DNA from: Calditerricola satsumensis
GTDB taxonomy: Bacteria > Bacillota > Bacilli > Calditerricolales > Calditerricolaceae
Assembly (NCBI RefSeq): GCF_014646935.1
Contig: NZ_BMOF01000004.1
Coordinates: forward strand, 21,678 to 85,677
DNA length: 64,000 bases
Reading direction: 5' to 3'
Shown here: positions 26,450 to 35,512 of the stretch, in pieces
Layout: the number at the start of each line of letters is the position of its first letter
How positions within the stretch are numbered: position 1 is the stretch's first letter
Position numbers and translations under genes: made by a program
Notes under the pieces: generated by a model
Told to the model about the DNA's origin: nothing
Databases searched by the model: none
The model's input: only the letters and a program-made list of their open reading frames with translations

Positions 26450-26492
26450 CGAGCCTATCCGCGTTTCCGGGTCGGATAGGCTCGTTTGTTTT
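26450..26492 (+). terminator. Regulatory terminator after the cobalamin riboswitch
   Basis: CGAGCCTATCC / GGATAGGCTCG, 11-bp stem with a 13-base loop, followed by TTTGTTTT. It lies 140 bases after the B12 box and 130 bases before the first gene, fitting a transcription-attenuation platform. Confidence 0.85.
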
Positions 26493-26623
26493 ACGGCGAA
26501 CCCTGAAAGGGGGGACAGGTCCGGTTCCGGATCAGAAAACAGACTTTTTTGAATGTGACGGAAGGGACAAGCGGCTGCCCAATCGATGAAGGGCTTGGAT
26601 AACGTGCAGGAGGAGGCATGGCC

Positions 26624-27313
26624 ATGGAGGAACTTGCCCTGTTGGCGTTCGCATTGCTGCTGGGGTTGCGGCATGCGCTGGATCCCGACCATGTGGTGGC
26701 CGTCTCCACCCTGGTGGCGGAAGAGCGCCGCCTTTGGCCGGCCGCGTGGCTCGGCGTCATCTGGGGGATGGGTCACCTGCTTTCGATTGCGGTGGTGGGA
26801 CTGGCGCTGTTTTGGTTTCGCCTTCCGCTGCCCCCGCGTTTTGAGGAAGGGATTGAAGCCGCCATCGGGATGCTTCTGGTTGGACTTGGTATGGCCACGT
26901 TATGGCGCGCGGTCCGTGATCGCGTGCGCTTTACGATTCACGCCCACAATGGCGTGATTCATGGCCACTTTCATCGGCCCGGCCATCGCCATCCGACGGT
27001 GAACATGGCCCGTCGCCAATGGATCACCTTTGGCATTGGCCTGCTGCATGGCTTGGGCGGCAGCGGGGCAGTGGCCGTGTTGGCCCTGCAGATGTCGCCC
27101 ACACTGGGTGTGGCGATGCTGTGGCTGCTTCTGTTTGGTTTGGGCTCGGTCTTCGGGATGGTTTTCCTGACGCTGCTCGTCGCGGTACCGACGTTGGTGG
27201 CGACCTCCCGCAGAATCGCCGTGCATGTCGGGATCCGCATTGCGGCAGGCTTGGCCAGCCTCCTGTTTGGGTGCTACATGGTTGGGAGTCTGTTTTTTGA
27301 GAGAATGGCCTGA
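26624..27313 (+). CDS. NiCoT-type nickel/cobalt transporter, first gene of the cbi operon
   Basis: A 229-residue membrane protein with about six hydrophobic segments. It carries the NiCoT signature HALDPDH (H-x4-D-H) at about residues 16-22. A cytosolic or external loop around residue 105 is rich in histidine (HAHNGVIHGHFHRPGHRHP). Cobalt uptake for the corrin pathway is the natural role. It occupies the position of cbiW in the B. megaterium operon. The ATG at 26624 has AGGAGG 7 bases upstream; one at 26618 is too close. Confidence 0.83.
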   Translation: MEELALLAFALLLGLRHALDPDHVVAVSTLVAEERRLWPAAWLGVIWGMGHLLSIAVVGLALFWFRLPLPPRFEEGIEAAIGMLLVGLGMATLWRAVRDRVRFTIHAHNGVIHGHFHRPGHRHPTVNMARRQWITFGIGLLHGLGGSGAVAVLALQMSPTLGVAMLWLLLFGLGSVFGMVFLTLLVAVPTLVATSRRIAVHVGIRIAAGLASLLFGCYMVGSLFFERMA

Positions 27314-27342
27314 CGAAACGGCCGCGCAAAAAAGGGAGGGCA

Positions 27343-29016
27343 ATGGCGGTGTTCATCCACGAGACCAAACGCGGCAAGCTTCTTGTCGTCGGCTTTGGAC
27401 CGGGGAGCCGCGCCCACATGACCGAGCGCGCGCGGCGGGCGATTGAAGAGAGCGATGTCATCATCGGCTACAACACCTATGTCGACCTCGTGCGCGACCT
27501 TTTGACCGATCAGGAGATTGTCCGAACGGGGATGACGGAGGAGGTGAGCCGGGCGCGGGCCGCCGTGCGCGAGGCGAAGGCGGGCAAGACCGTGGCGGTC
27601 ATCTCCAGCGGCGACGCCGGCGTGTACGGCATGGCCGGCCTCATTTTCGAGGTGCTGGTGGAAGAGGGATGGCGGCCGGGGGACAATCCCGACGTGGAAG
27701 TGATTCCCGGCGTCTCTGCTGCCCAGTCGTGCGCCTCGCTGCTCGGTGCCCCGCTCATGCACGATTTTGTCTGCATCAGCTTGAGCGACCACCTGACCCC
27801 GTGGCCGCTCATCGCCAAGCGCGTGGAGATGGCAGCGCAGGGCGACTTCGTGATTGTCCTGTACAACCCGAAAAGCGGCCGGCGCACGCGGCAGATCGTC
27901 GAAACGCAGCGCATTCTCCTTCGCTACCGCCGCCCCGACACGCCGGTCGGTTTGGTGAAAAGCGCCTACCGCGCGCGGCAGCGCGTGACACTCACCACGC
28001 TTGGCAAGATGCTCGACGAGGAGATCGGCATGTTGACCACGGTGATTATCGGCAACAGCACCACCTTTGTGCACGAAGGGCTGATGATCACGCCGCGGGG
28101 CTACCAGCGCAAATATACCTTGTCCCGCGACGAGCAGCCGCTTGCTCCTCACGAGCGGCTGCGTCCCGAGGCGGAGCCGTGGTCGTTGGCGGCGATGACC
28201 GGCCGGGGCAACGACGCGGATGCCGCTGGCGCCTGGCAAGGGGAAGCTTACGCGGCGGCGGATGCCGAACCGGTGCCGAACGCCTTCGCGACGGCAGAGG
28301 CCGGTGCGGCGCTCCTGGCGGCGGGGCCTTCCACGTCGGCGGCCGAGGACGAGCGGCCGCCTTCCTTCCCCGTGCTGGAGGTGGCCGTCTCGCCGGGCGT
28401 GGCCAACAAAACATTCACGCCGCAGCAGCTTCGCACCCTTGCCGAAACGGTTGGGGAGCGGGGCGAGATGGTGTACACGCCGGATCACTGCATCGTGTTG
28501 CGCCTGCCGGACGTCGCCGACGCCGACGGCGTGCGCCGGCGGCTGGAGGCGGCCGGCCTTTGCGTGCTGCCCGTCGGCAATGTGGTGCGCGTCAAAGCGT
28601 GCGATTTTTGCGAAGGCGAAAAGCCGGAGGCCATCCCCTACGCCGAGGAGCTGGCCCGGCGGCTTGACGGCCTGCCGGTGGAGAAGGAGCTAAAGATCGG
28701 CTTCAACGGCTGCGGCATGTCCTGCTACGGTGCAGTGCGCGAGGACATCGGCATTGTCTACCGGCGCGGGGCCTTTGACCTGTTTCTCGGCGGCAAGACG
28801 GTGGGCCGCTCCGCCCATCCGGGACAAAAGGTGGCCGAGGGCATCCCGCCGGAGGAGCTGGTTGACCTCGTGCAGCGCGTCGTCGAGGAGTACCGCACGC
28901 ACGCCCAGCCCGGCGAGCGGTTCCACAAGTTCTTCAAGCGGCGGGGCGCGGCGGGGTTCCGCTGGAATGCCGGCGCGGCGGCGCCGACGCCAGAAGAGGC
29001 TGTATGCGGGGAATGA
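27343..29016 (+). CDS. cbiH60: Cobalt-precorrin-3 C17-methyltransferase with C-terminal Fe-S domain (CbiH60 type)
   Basis: A 557-residue fusion. Residues about 10-260 are a SAM-dependent corrinoid methyltransferase (VVGFGPGSRAHMT, ISSGDAGVYGMAG, EVIPGVSAAQSCASLLGAP) that contracts the ring at C17. After an Ala-rich linker (about 265-345) comes a nitrite/sulfite reductase-like region with cysteines in KACDFCEG and NGCGMSC, likely holding a [4Fe-4S] cluster. This is the CbiH60 architecture known from B. megaterium. Start ATG with GGGAGGG upstream. Second gene of the operon. Confidence 0.93.
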   Translation: MAVFIHETKRGKLLVVGFGPGSRAHMTERARRAIEESDVIIGYNTYVDLVRDLLTDQEIVRTGMTEEVSRARAAVREAKAGKTVAVISSGDAGVYGMAGLIFEVLVEEGWRPGDNPDVEVIPGVSAAQSCASLLGAPLMHDFVCISLSDHLTPWPLIAKRVEMAAQGDFVIVLYNPKSGRRTRQIVETQRILLRYRRPDTPVGLVKSAYRARQRVTLTTLGKMLDEEIGMLTTVIIGNSTTFVHEGLMITPRGYQRKYTLSRDEQPLAPHERLRPEAEPWSLAAMTGRGNDADAAGAWQGEAYAAADAEPVPNAFATAEAGAALLAAGPSTSAAEDERPPSFPVLEVAVSPGVANKTFTPQQLRTLAETVGERGEMVYTPDHCIVLRLPDVADADGVRRRLEAAGLCVLPVGNVVRVKACDFCEGEKPEAIPYAEELARRLDGLPVEKELKIGFNGCGMSCYGAVREDIGIVYRRGAFDLFLGGKTVGRSAHPGQKVAEGIPPEELVDLVQRVVEEYRTHAQPGERFHKFFKRRGAAGFRWNAGAAAPTPEEAVCGE

Positions 29017-29055
29017 GGAACCCTGCGGCAGCCGACAGAAGGAGGCGAGACCGGG

Positions 29056-30141
29056 ATGACCGATCTCTTGGCGGACAGTGCGCCGCGTGGTGCGACTCTC
29101 GCAGCGGCGGAGCGGGGAGGGCCCCCGTCGGCGCAGAACGGATGCACGGCGGTGCTGTTTGTGGGCCACGGCAGCCGCGACCCGGAAGGCAATGCCGAGC
29201 TGTTGCGCTTTACAGCCGCCTTAACGCCGCGCCTGCCCGTACCTGTTGTCGAGACCTGTTTTTTGGAGCTGACGGAGCCGACCATTGCCGAGGGCATCGC
29301 CCGCTGTGTTGGCCGCGGAGCGGCGCACGTGGTGGTGGTGCCGATCAGCCTCTTTGCTGCCGGTCATGCCAAGCTGCACATCCCGGCGGCTCTCGACGAG
29401 GCCCGGGAGCGGTACCCGACGGTGCGCTTCACCTACGCCCGGCCGGTGGGCGTCCACGACAAGGTCCTGGCCATTCTGCTCGACCGCCTGCGCGAAGCGG
29501 GCTTTTCCCCCGGCGCTGCCGACCTCGCGGAAACGGCCGTGCTGGTGGTGGGGCGCGGGTCGAGCGATCCCGACGCCAACAGCGACCTGTTCAAGATCAG
29601 CCGCCTGTTGTGGGAGCGGACGCGCGTCGGATGGGTAGAGACGGCCTTCGCCGGCATCACGGCGCCGCTTTTGGCGGAGGGGTTGGAACGGTGCGTGCGC
29701 CTGGGGGCCAGACGCGTTTACGTGTTGCCCTACTTTCTGTTCACCGGCGTGCTGATCAAGCGCATGGCCGACGAGGTGGCCGCCTTCGCCGCGCGCCATC
29801 CCGAGCGGCGCGTGCACCTGGCGCGTTATTTCGGGTTGCACCCGCTCCTTGCGGACATCCTCATCGAGCGGGCGCAGGAGGCGCTCGCGGGCGAGGTGCG
29901 CATGAGCTGCGACCTCTGCACGTACCGGCTTCTCGCTGCGGCGCACGCGTCCCACGATCCTCATCATCACCATCACCATCATCACCACCACGACCCTGCG
30001 CACGGCCACCGGCATGCCCACGCCCACGGCGCCGACGACGGATCCGGCCCGGCGGGCGCATGGGACGCGTCTGCCCCCGCACGGGATGGCGCGGCCGTTG
30101 CCGCCGACCCGGAGCACCGGCAGAAGGGGGTGGGAAGATGA
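29056..30141 (+). CDS. cbiX: Sirohydrochlorin cobaltochelatase CbiX with His-rich tail
   Basis: A 361-residue long-form CbiX that inserts Co2+ into sirohydrochlorin. The N-terminal half has FVGHGSRDPEGN with the catalytic histidine; the second half has the degenerate VVGRGSSDPDAN. Near residues 281-286 stands MSCDLC, the M-x-C-x2-C Fe-S motif of Bacillus CbiX. A run of ten histidines at about 301-310 and further HGHRHAHAHG follow, probably for cobalt binding. Start ATG with GGAGG upstream; the stop overlaps cbiJ by 4 bases. Confidence 0.93.
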   Translation: MTDLLADSAPRGATLAAAERGGPPSAQNGCTAVLFVGHGSRDPEGNAELLRFTAALTPRLPVPVVETCFLELTEPTIAEGIARCVGRGAAHVVVVPISLFAAGHAKLHIPAALDEARERYPTVRFTYARPVGVHDKVLAILLDRLREAGFSPGAADLAETAVLVVGRGSSDPDANSDLFKISRLLWERTRVGWVETAFAGITAPLLAEGLERCVRLGARRVYVLPYFLFTGVLIKRMADEVAAFAARHPERRVHLARYFGLHPLLADILIERAQEALAGEVRMSCDLCTYRLLAAAHASHDPHHHHHHHHHHDPAHGHRHAHAHGADDGSGPAGAWDASAPARDGAAVAADPEHRQKGVGR

Positions 30142-30962
30142 TCGTCGTGCTGGCCGGAACGAGCGACGCGCGGCAGCTTGCGCTCCGCCTGCTGCGCGCT
30201 GGCTATCCCGTGCTGGCTTCGACAGCCACGGAGAACGGGGCGCGGGAACTGGAAAAAGAAGGCGTGCCGGTGCGGTGGGGACGGCTTGACGACGAAGGGA
30301 TGACCGCGCTGCTTAGGGAAAGCGGGGCGCGCCTCGTCGTCGACGCCAGCCACCCGTTTGCCGAGGAGGCGCACAAGACGGCGATGCGGGCGGCCGCTGC
30401 GGCGGGCATTCCGTATCTGCGCTACGAACGGCCGTCGCAGGAGGACGACATCGCCGCCGATCCCCTCGTCACCGTCGTCGACTCCTACGAAGCGGCGGCG
30501 GAGGAGGCGCGCCGGCGCAAGGGGACGGTCTTCCTCACCACCGGGAGCAAGACGCTCGAGCTGTTTGCCCAAAAGCTCCTGCCCGACCCGGACATTCGCC
30601 TCGTCGTCCGCGTGCTGCCCACCGTGGAGAACTTGGAAAAATGTGCCCGCCTGGGCATCGCGCAGCGCAACATCATTGCCATGCAGGGGCCGTTTTCCGA
30701 AACCCTCAACCGTGCGCTGTACGAACACGTCAAGCCCGACGTGATCGTGACCAAGGAGAGCGGCAAGGAAGGATCGGTTGCGGAAAAACTCCAGGCCGCG
30801 CGGGTGCTGGGCATTCCCGTCATCCTGATCCGCCGCCCGCGCCTGGCGTATGACCGCGTGTGCACCACCTTCGACGCGGTGCTGGACGCGGTGCGCCATC
30901 TCTACGCCAAAGGAGGGATCGCCCGTGGCGTACAAGCCGCCGACACAGCCGCAGGAAATTGA
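30138..30962 (+). CDS. cbiJ: Cobalt-precorrin-6A reductase
   Basis: A 274-residue CbiJ/CobK enzyme that reduces the corrin macrocycle with NADPH. It opens with IVVLAGTSDARQLALRL, and has VVDASHPFAEEAHKTA, FLTTGSKTLELF and IAMQGPFSETLNRALY, all family blocks. The ATG lies in the ATGA overlap with the cbiX stop, so the start is well fixed. The longer frame upstream is a read-through shadow of cbiX. It overlaps the cbiC start by 38 bases. Confidence 0.93.
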   Translation: MIVVLAGTSDARQLALRLLRAGYPVLASTATENGARELEKEGVPVRWGRLDDEGMTALLRESGARLVVDASHPFAEEAHKTAMRAAAAAGIPYLRYERPSQEDDIAADPLVTVVDSYEAAAEEARRRKGTVFLTTGSKTLELFAQKLLPDPDIRLVVRVLPTVENLEKCARLGIAQRNIIAMQGPFSETLNRALYEHVKPDVIVTKESGKEGSVAEKLQAARVLGIPVILIRRPRLAYDRVCTTFDAVLDAVRHLYAKGGIARGVQAADTAAGN

Positions 30963-31572
30963 AGACAAGAGCTTTGCCATCATCGCCGAAGAACTGGGCC
31001 CCCATCCGTTCACGCCGGAGCAGTTTCCCGTCGTGCAGCGCGTCATCCACGCCACCGCCGACTTTGAGCTGGGGCGAAGCCTCGTCTTCCACCCGCGGGC
31101 CATCGAAGCGGGGATCAAGGCCATCTTGTCCGGCAAGCCGGTCATCGCCGACGTGCAGATGGTCCAGGCCGGCATCAGCAAGGCGCGGCTGGCCCGCTTC
31201 GGCTCCGACGTTCGCGTCTACATCGCCGATCCCGATGTGGTCGAGGAGGCCAGGCGGCTGGGCACGACGCGGGCCATCGTGGCCATGCGCAAGGCGGCGC
31301 GGGAGACGGACGGGGCCATCTTCGCCATCGGGAATGCCCCGACGGCGCTCCTCGAGCTGATCCGCCTGATCGAGGAGGTAGGGGTGCGTCCGTCCCTCGT
31401 CATCGGCGTGCCGGTGGGCTTCGTCTCGGCAGCGGAGTCGAAGGAGGCGCTGCGGAACCTGAAGGCCGACGTGCCGTACATCACCAACATCGGCCGCAAG
31501 GGGGGCAGCCCGGTGGCGGTGGCCATCGTCAACGCCCTGTCGCTCATGGCCGAGGCGGCGGAGCGGGTGTGA
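30925..31572 (+). CDS. cbiC: Cobalt-precorrin-8 methylmutase
   Basis: A 215-residue CbiC/CobH enzyme that moves a methyl group from C11 to C12. Family blocks are RVIHATADFELGRSLVFHP with the catalytic histidine, ADVQMVQAGI, and GNAPTALLEL. The GTG at 30925 has GGAGGG 7 bases upstream, which fixes the start inside the end of cbiJ. The stop overlaps cbiD (GTGA). Confidence 0.94.
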   Translation: MAYKPPTQPQEIEDKSFAIIAEELGPHPFTPEQFPVVQRVIHATADFELGRSLVFHPRAIEAGIKAILSGKPVIADVQMVQAGISKARLARFGSDVRVYIADPDVVEEARRLGTTRAIVAMRKAARETDGAIFAIGNAPTALLELIRLIEEVGVRPSLVIGVPVGFVSAAESKEALRNLKADVPYITNIGRKGGSPVAVAIVNALSLMAEAAERV

Positions 31573-32657
31573 CGGCCTCTTTGCGTCACGGCTACACGAC
31601 GGGCGCCTGCGCCGCCGCAGCGACGAAGGCGGCCACGCTGGCGCTGGTGACGCAGCGGCCGGTGGCGGAGGTGACGATTCCCCTCCCCGCCGGCATCTCG
31701 GCCACCTTTCCGGTGGAAGATCTGTCCTTTTCGGCGGAAATGGCAACGTGCTGCGTGGTCAAGGATGCGGGCGATGATCCCGACGTCACCCACGGAGCCC
31801 GCATTTACGCGACGGTGATGTGGCGCAACGAACCGGGCATCGAGATCGACGGCGGGCCGGGTGTGGGGCGGGTGACGCGTCCGGGCTTGCCCGTTCCGGT
31901 GGGCGAGGCGGCCATCAACCCCGTGCCGCGGCGGATGATCCGCGAGGCGGCCGAGGGGGTGCTTGCCGCCCACAACGAAAGGCGCGGGGTGCGCGTCGTC
32001 ATCTCCGTCCCCGGAGGGGAGGAAATGGCCAAGAAGACGCTCAACGCCCGCCTTGGCATCATCGGCGGCATCTCCATCCTCGGCACGCGGGGCATCGTCG
32101 TGCCCTTTTCCACCGCCGCCTACCGCGCCAGCGTGGCCCAGGCCATCCGCGTGGCCAAGGCCAACGGCTGCGACCATCTCGTCCTCACCACCGGCGGACG
32201 CAGCGAAGCGTACGCCCGGGCGCGCTTCCCCAACCTGCCCGAGATGGCCTTCATTCAGATGGGCGATTTCGTGGGCTTTGCGCTCCAGCACTGCCGCAAG
32301 CAGTCCGTCGCCCGCGTCTCCCTCGTGGGGATGATGGGGAAGTTTTCCAAAGTGGCCTGCGGCGTGATGATGGTGCACGCCAAGAGCGCGCCGGTCGATT
32401 TTGCCTTTCTGGCCCGCCTGGCGGAGGACGTCGGTGCGCCGCCGGACCTCGTCGAGGCGGTGCGCGCGGCGAACACGGCGAACCAGGTGGCCGATCTTCT
32501 GCGGGCATCCGGCTACACCGCCTTTTTCACGCGCCTGGCGGAGGCGATCTGCCGCGCGTGCCTTGCGCACGTCGGCGGCGGGATGACCGTGGAAACCGTG
32601 CTTGTGACCCTGAACGGAGAGGAATTGGGGAGGGCTGTTCTTGATGGAAAGGATTGA
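31569..32657 (+). CDS. cbiD: Cobalt-precorrin-5B C1-methyltransferase
   Basis: A 362-residue CbiD, which methylates C1 in the anaerobic pathway. It starts LRHGYTTGACAAAATKAA, the family signature, and has GVGRVTRPGLPVPVGEAAINPVPR (shown here in part), STAAYRASVAQAIRVA and GMMGKFSKVACG. Length is normal (about 360). The GTG overlaps the cbiC stop. CbiD belongs only to the anaerobic, cobalt-early route. Confidence 0.94.
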   Translation: MTASLRHGYTTGACAAAATKAATLALVTQRPVAEVTIPLPAGISATFPVEDLSFSAEMATCCVVKDAGDDPDVTHGARIYATVMWRNEPGIEIDGGPGVGRVTRPGLPVPVGEAAINPVPRRMIREAAEGVLAAHNERRGVRVVISVPGGEEMAKKTLNARLGIIGGISILGTRGIVVPFSTAAYRASVAQAIRVAKANGCDHLVLTTGGRSEAYARARFPNLPEMAFIQMGDFVGFALQHCRKQSVARVSLVGMMGKFSKVACGVMMVHAKSAPVDFAFLARLAEDVGAPPDLVEAVRAANTANQVADLLRASGYTAFFTRLAEAICRACLAHVGGGMTVETVLVTLNGEELGRAVLDGKD

Positions 32658-33993
32658 GGAACGGATGCCGGTTGACGCTGCAGCCGCGGACCGCACGGCA
32701 GACGCATCGGGCCGTCCCGGACATGAGGCCAGCTGCGCAAAGCGCGAAGGCATGCGCCGTCGGGAGCCGATTCGCGTGCTGGGCATCGGTGCCGAGGGAC
32801 CGGCTGGCTGGGGCGAGGCGTACCGCCGGTGGGTGGAGGAGGCGGATGTGCTGGTCGGCGGCGAGCGGCAGCTTTCGTTCTTTCCCGATTTTCGCGGGGA
32901 AAAGTGGGTGCTCAAAAGCGCGATTGGCGAGGTTGTCGACCGGATGGTGGCGCAGCCGCCCGAGCGGAAGATCGTCGTCCTCGCCTCGGGGGATCCCCTC
33001 TTCTACGGGATCGGCGGGCTCCTTGTCAAAAAGCTGGGGCGCGACAGCGTGGAGATCCACCCCCACCTCAGCTCGGTCCAGCTCGCCTTTGCCCGCATGG
33101 GGGAGAGCTGGCACGACGCCGCCTTCCTCAGCGTGCACGGACGCCCCCTCGACGGCCTGGCAGAGCAGGTGCGGCGCCTGCGCAAGGTGGCCATCCTCAC
33201 CGACGACGTCAACACCCCGGCGGCCGTGGCCCGCCATCTGCTCGATGCGGGTGTTGACGGCTTCCGCGCCTTTGTCGGGGAGAACCTCGGCGCACCGGAT
33301 GAGCGGTGCACGTGGTGGGACGATCTGCGCGAGCTGGCCAAGGCCGCGTTCGCGCCGCTCAACGTCGTGGTGCTCCTTCGGAAGTGTCCCGACGCGGTTT
33401 CCGACATCCCCCTCGGCATCCCCGACGAGGCCTTCGCCCAGCGCAAGCCGGACAAGGGGCTCATCACCAAGAAAGAGGTGCGCGTGATCAGCCTGGCCGA
33501 ACTGCGCATCCGCAAAGACAGCGTGGTGTGGGACATCGGCGCCGGCACCGGCTCGGTGGCCATCGAGGCGGCTCGCCTTGCGCCGGAGGGGCAGGTGTTC
33601 GCCATCGAGAAGAATGCCGAGGACGTGGCCAACCTGCGCGAAAACGTGCGTCGCTTTGGGCGCCGGGTAACCGTTGTCCACGGCACGGCGCCGGAAGGCC
33701 TTGAGGCGTGGCCCGATCCCGACGCTGTCTTCATCGGCGGGACGGGCAAGCAGATGGCGGCGATTCTCGACGTCGTCTGCGCGCGGCTCAAACCCGGCGG
33801 TCGCATTGTCCTGAACGCGGCCACGCTGGAGAACCTGCACGAAGCCTATGCGGGGCTTGTGGCGCGCGGCTTTGCTGTCGAGGTGCGCCTTGTGCAGGTG
33901 GCGCGCTCAAAGCCGATCCTCGACATGCTGCGCCTGGAAGGGCTCAATCCCGTGTTCGTGCTGACGGCGTACCGGAAGGAGGAGACGACATGA
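32644..33993 (+). CDS. cbiET: Cobalt-precorrin-7 C5-methyltransferase / C15-methyltransferase (decarboxylating), fused CbiE-CbiT
   Basis: A 449-residue fusion. The CbiE part (about residues 40-245) has VLGIGAEGPAGW and LASGDPLFYGIGG. The CbiT part (about 250-449) has ITKKEVRVISLAEL and the SAM site VWDIGAGTGSVAIEAA. It carries out the C5 and C15 methylations and decarboxylation. The start is unsure: ATG codons at 32644 and 32665 are both possible, and the first 37 residues look poorly conserved. The stop overlaps cbiL by 4 bases. Confidence 0.93.
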   Translation: MERIEERMPVDAAAADRTADASGRPGHEASCAKREGMRRREPIRVLGIGAEGPAGWGEAYRRWVEEADVLVGGERQLSFFPDFRGEKWVLKSAIGEVVDRMVAQPPERKIVVLASGDPLFYGIGGLLVKKLGRDSVEIHPHLSSVQLAFARMGESWHDAAFLSVHGRPLDGLAEQVRRLRKVAILTDDVNTPAAVARHLLDAGVDGFRAFVGENLGAPDERCTWWDDLRELAKAAFAPLNVVVLLRKCPDAVSDIPLGIPDEAFAQRKPDKGLITKKEVRVISLAELRIRKDSVVWDIGAGTGSVAIEAARLAPEGQVFAIEKNAEDVANLRENVRRFGRRVTVVHGTAPEGLEAWPDPDAVFIGGTGKQMAAILDVVCARLKPGGRIVLNAATLENLHEAYAGLVARGFAVEVRLVQVARSKPILDMLRLEGLNPVFVLTAYRKEETT

Positions 33994-34703
33994 CGCGCAT
34001 CGGGACGCTCTACGGCATCGGCGTCGGGCCCGGCGACCCGGAGCTGATCACGGTGAAGGGGCTGCGCATCCTGCGCGAGGTGCCCGTCGTGGCCTACCCC
34101 AAAACGCGCATGGGCGGAGGCAGCTACGCCTATCGCATTGTTGAGGGGTATCTCGACCCCGCGCATCAAGAGCTTCTCGGCCTCGTCTTTCCCATGACCC
34201 GCGATCGCGCCGTGCTGGAGCGGCAGTGGGAAGAGGTGGTGGCCCAGGTGTGGGCCGTGCTGGAGGCGGGGAAGGACGTGGCCTTTGTCACCGAGGGCGA
34301 CGCGTACTTTTACAGCACCTTCATCCATCTCAGCCGGCTGATGAAAGAGCGCCATCCGGAGGTGGAGGTTAAGGTGATCCCCGGCGTCTCCTCGATCCAT
34401 GGCGCATCGGCGCAACTTGACCTTCCCCTGGCCGATGGAGACGAGCGCATCGCCGTCGTTCCGGCCACCGAGGACCTGGCGGCGATGGGGCGCGTGCTCG
34501 ACGCCTTCGATTGCGTTGTCTTTCTCAAGGTGGCCAAGGTGCTCGACGGGATCATCGGCCTCCTCCGCGAGCGGAACCTCCTCGACAAGGCGGCGGTGGT
34601 CACCAAGGCCACGGCGCCGGGGGAGGAGTGCATCGTGACCGACGTGGCATCCCTCGAGGGCCAGGAGCTGGAGTACCTGACGCTGATGGTGGTGCGCAAA
34701 TGA
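33990..34703 (+). CDS. cbiL: Cobalt-precorrin-2 C20-methyltransferase
   Basis: A 237-residue SAM-dependent tetrapyrrole methylase. GIGVGPGDPELITVKGLRIL at the N-terminus, FVTEGDAYFYSTFIHL and VIPGVSSIHGASAQLDLPL are typical of CbiL/CobI. It performs the first peripheral methylation after cobalt insertion. GGAGGAG lies 6 bases before the ATG, and both ends overlap neighbours by ATGA. Confidence 0.93.
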   Translation: MTRIGTLYGIGVGPGDPELITVKGLRILREVPVVAYPKTRMGGGSYAYRIVEGYLDPAHQELLGLVFPMTRDRAVLERQWEEVVAQVWAVLEAGKDVAFVTEGDAYFYSTFIHLSRLMKERHPEVEVKVIPGVSSIHGASAQLDLPLADGDERIAVVPATEDLAAMGRVLDAFDCVVFLKVAKVLDGIIGLLRERNLLDKAAVVTKATAPGEECIVTDVASLEGQELEYLTLMVVRK

Positions 34704-35512
34704 CGGCGGCGAACGCATCGAGCGGCATGGGCAAAGTCTGGTTTATCGGTGCCGGGCCGGGCGATCCCGACCTGATCACGGTAAAGGGGCTGCGCATCCT
34801 CCAGGAGGCCGACGTGGTTGTCTACACCGATTCCCTCGTCAGCGACGCCCTGATTGCTCGTGCCCGCCCCGACGCCGAGGTGCTGGGAAGCGCGGGGATG
34901 ACGTTGGAGGAGATTGTCGCCGTGCTCGTTGCCCGCGCCCGCGCCGGGAAGACGGTGGCCCGTGTGCACACCGGCGACCCGTCGGTGTTCGGCGCGGTGC
35001 TGGAGCAGATGGCCATGCTGGAGCGGGAAGGGATTCCCTACGAGATCGTCCCCGGCGTTTCGGCCGTCTTCGCCGCCGCGGCGGCCGCGCGCGTCGAGCT
35101 GACCGTGCCCGAGCTGTGCCAGACGGTGATTCTCACCCGCGTCGAGGGACGAACGCCGATGCCGGAGGGCGAGCGGCTGCGCGACCTGGCCCGCCACGGC
35201 TGCACGCTGGCCCTTTTCTTGAGTGCCACGCTGACGAAAAAGGTGATGGCCGAGCTGCGCGCCGCCGGGTGGGGCGACGACACGCCGGTCGTCGTCGTGT
35301 ACAAGGCCACCTGGCCGGACGAGCGCATCCTCCGCACGACCCTCGGCGAATTGGATGAGGCGGTGCGCCGCGCCGGCATCCGCAGCCACGCCATGATCCT
35401 GGCTGGACGGGCCCTCGATCCGGAGTTGGCTCGCTCGAGCGCCTACCGCTCACGCCTGTACGATCCGGCGTTCACGCACGGGTACCGGACCGGGAGGGGA
35501 GAGGGAGCATGA
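34700..35512 (+). CDS. cbiF: Cobalt-precorrin-4 C11-methyltransferase
   Basis: A 270-residue tetrapyrrole methylase with FIGAGPGDPDLITVKGLRIL, VARVHTGDPSVFGAVLEQM and EIVPGVSAVFAAAAAARVELTVPE (part shown), as in CbiF/CobM. It methylates C11. The ATG is in the ATGA overlap with cbiL. Its end overlaps cbiG in the same way. Confidence 0.94.
   Translation: MTAANASSGMGKVWFIGAGPGDPDLITVKGLRILQEADVVVYTDSLVSDALIARARPDAEVLGSAGMTLEEIVAVLVARARAGKTVARVHTGDPSVFGAVLEQMAMLEREGIPYEIVPGVSAVFAAAAAARVELTVPELCQTVILTRVEGRTPMPEGERLRDLARHGCTLALFLSATLTKKVMAELRAAGWGDDTPVVVVYKATWPDERILRTTLGELDEAVRRAGIRSHAMILAGRALDPELARSSAYRSRLYDPAFTHGYRTGRGEGA

Noticed and set aside
29953..30030. CAY trinucleotide tract as a DNA repeat element
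   Set aside because: It simply encodes the histidine-rich tail of CbiX in frame.
29861..30117. His/Arg-rich minus-strand frames at the cbiX tail
   Set aside because: They mirror the poly-His codons of CbiX and have no ribosome binding site.
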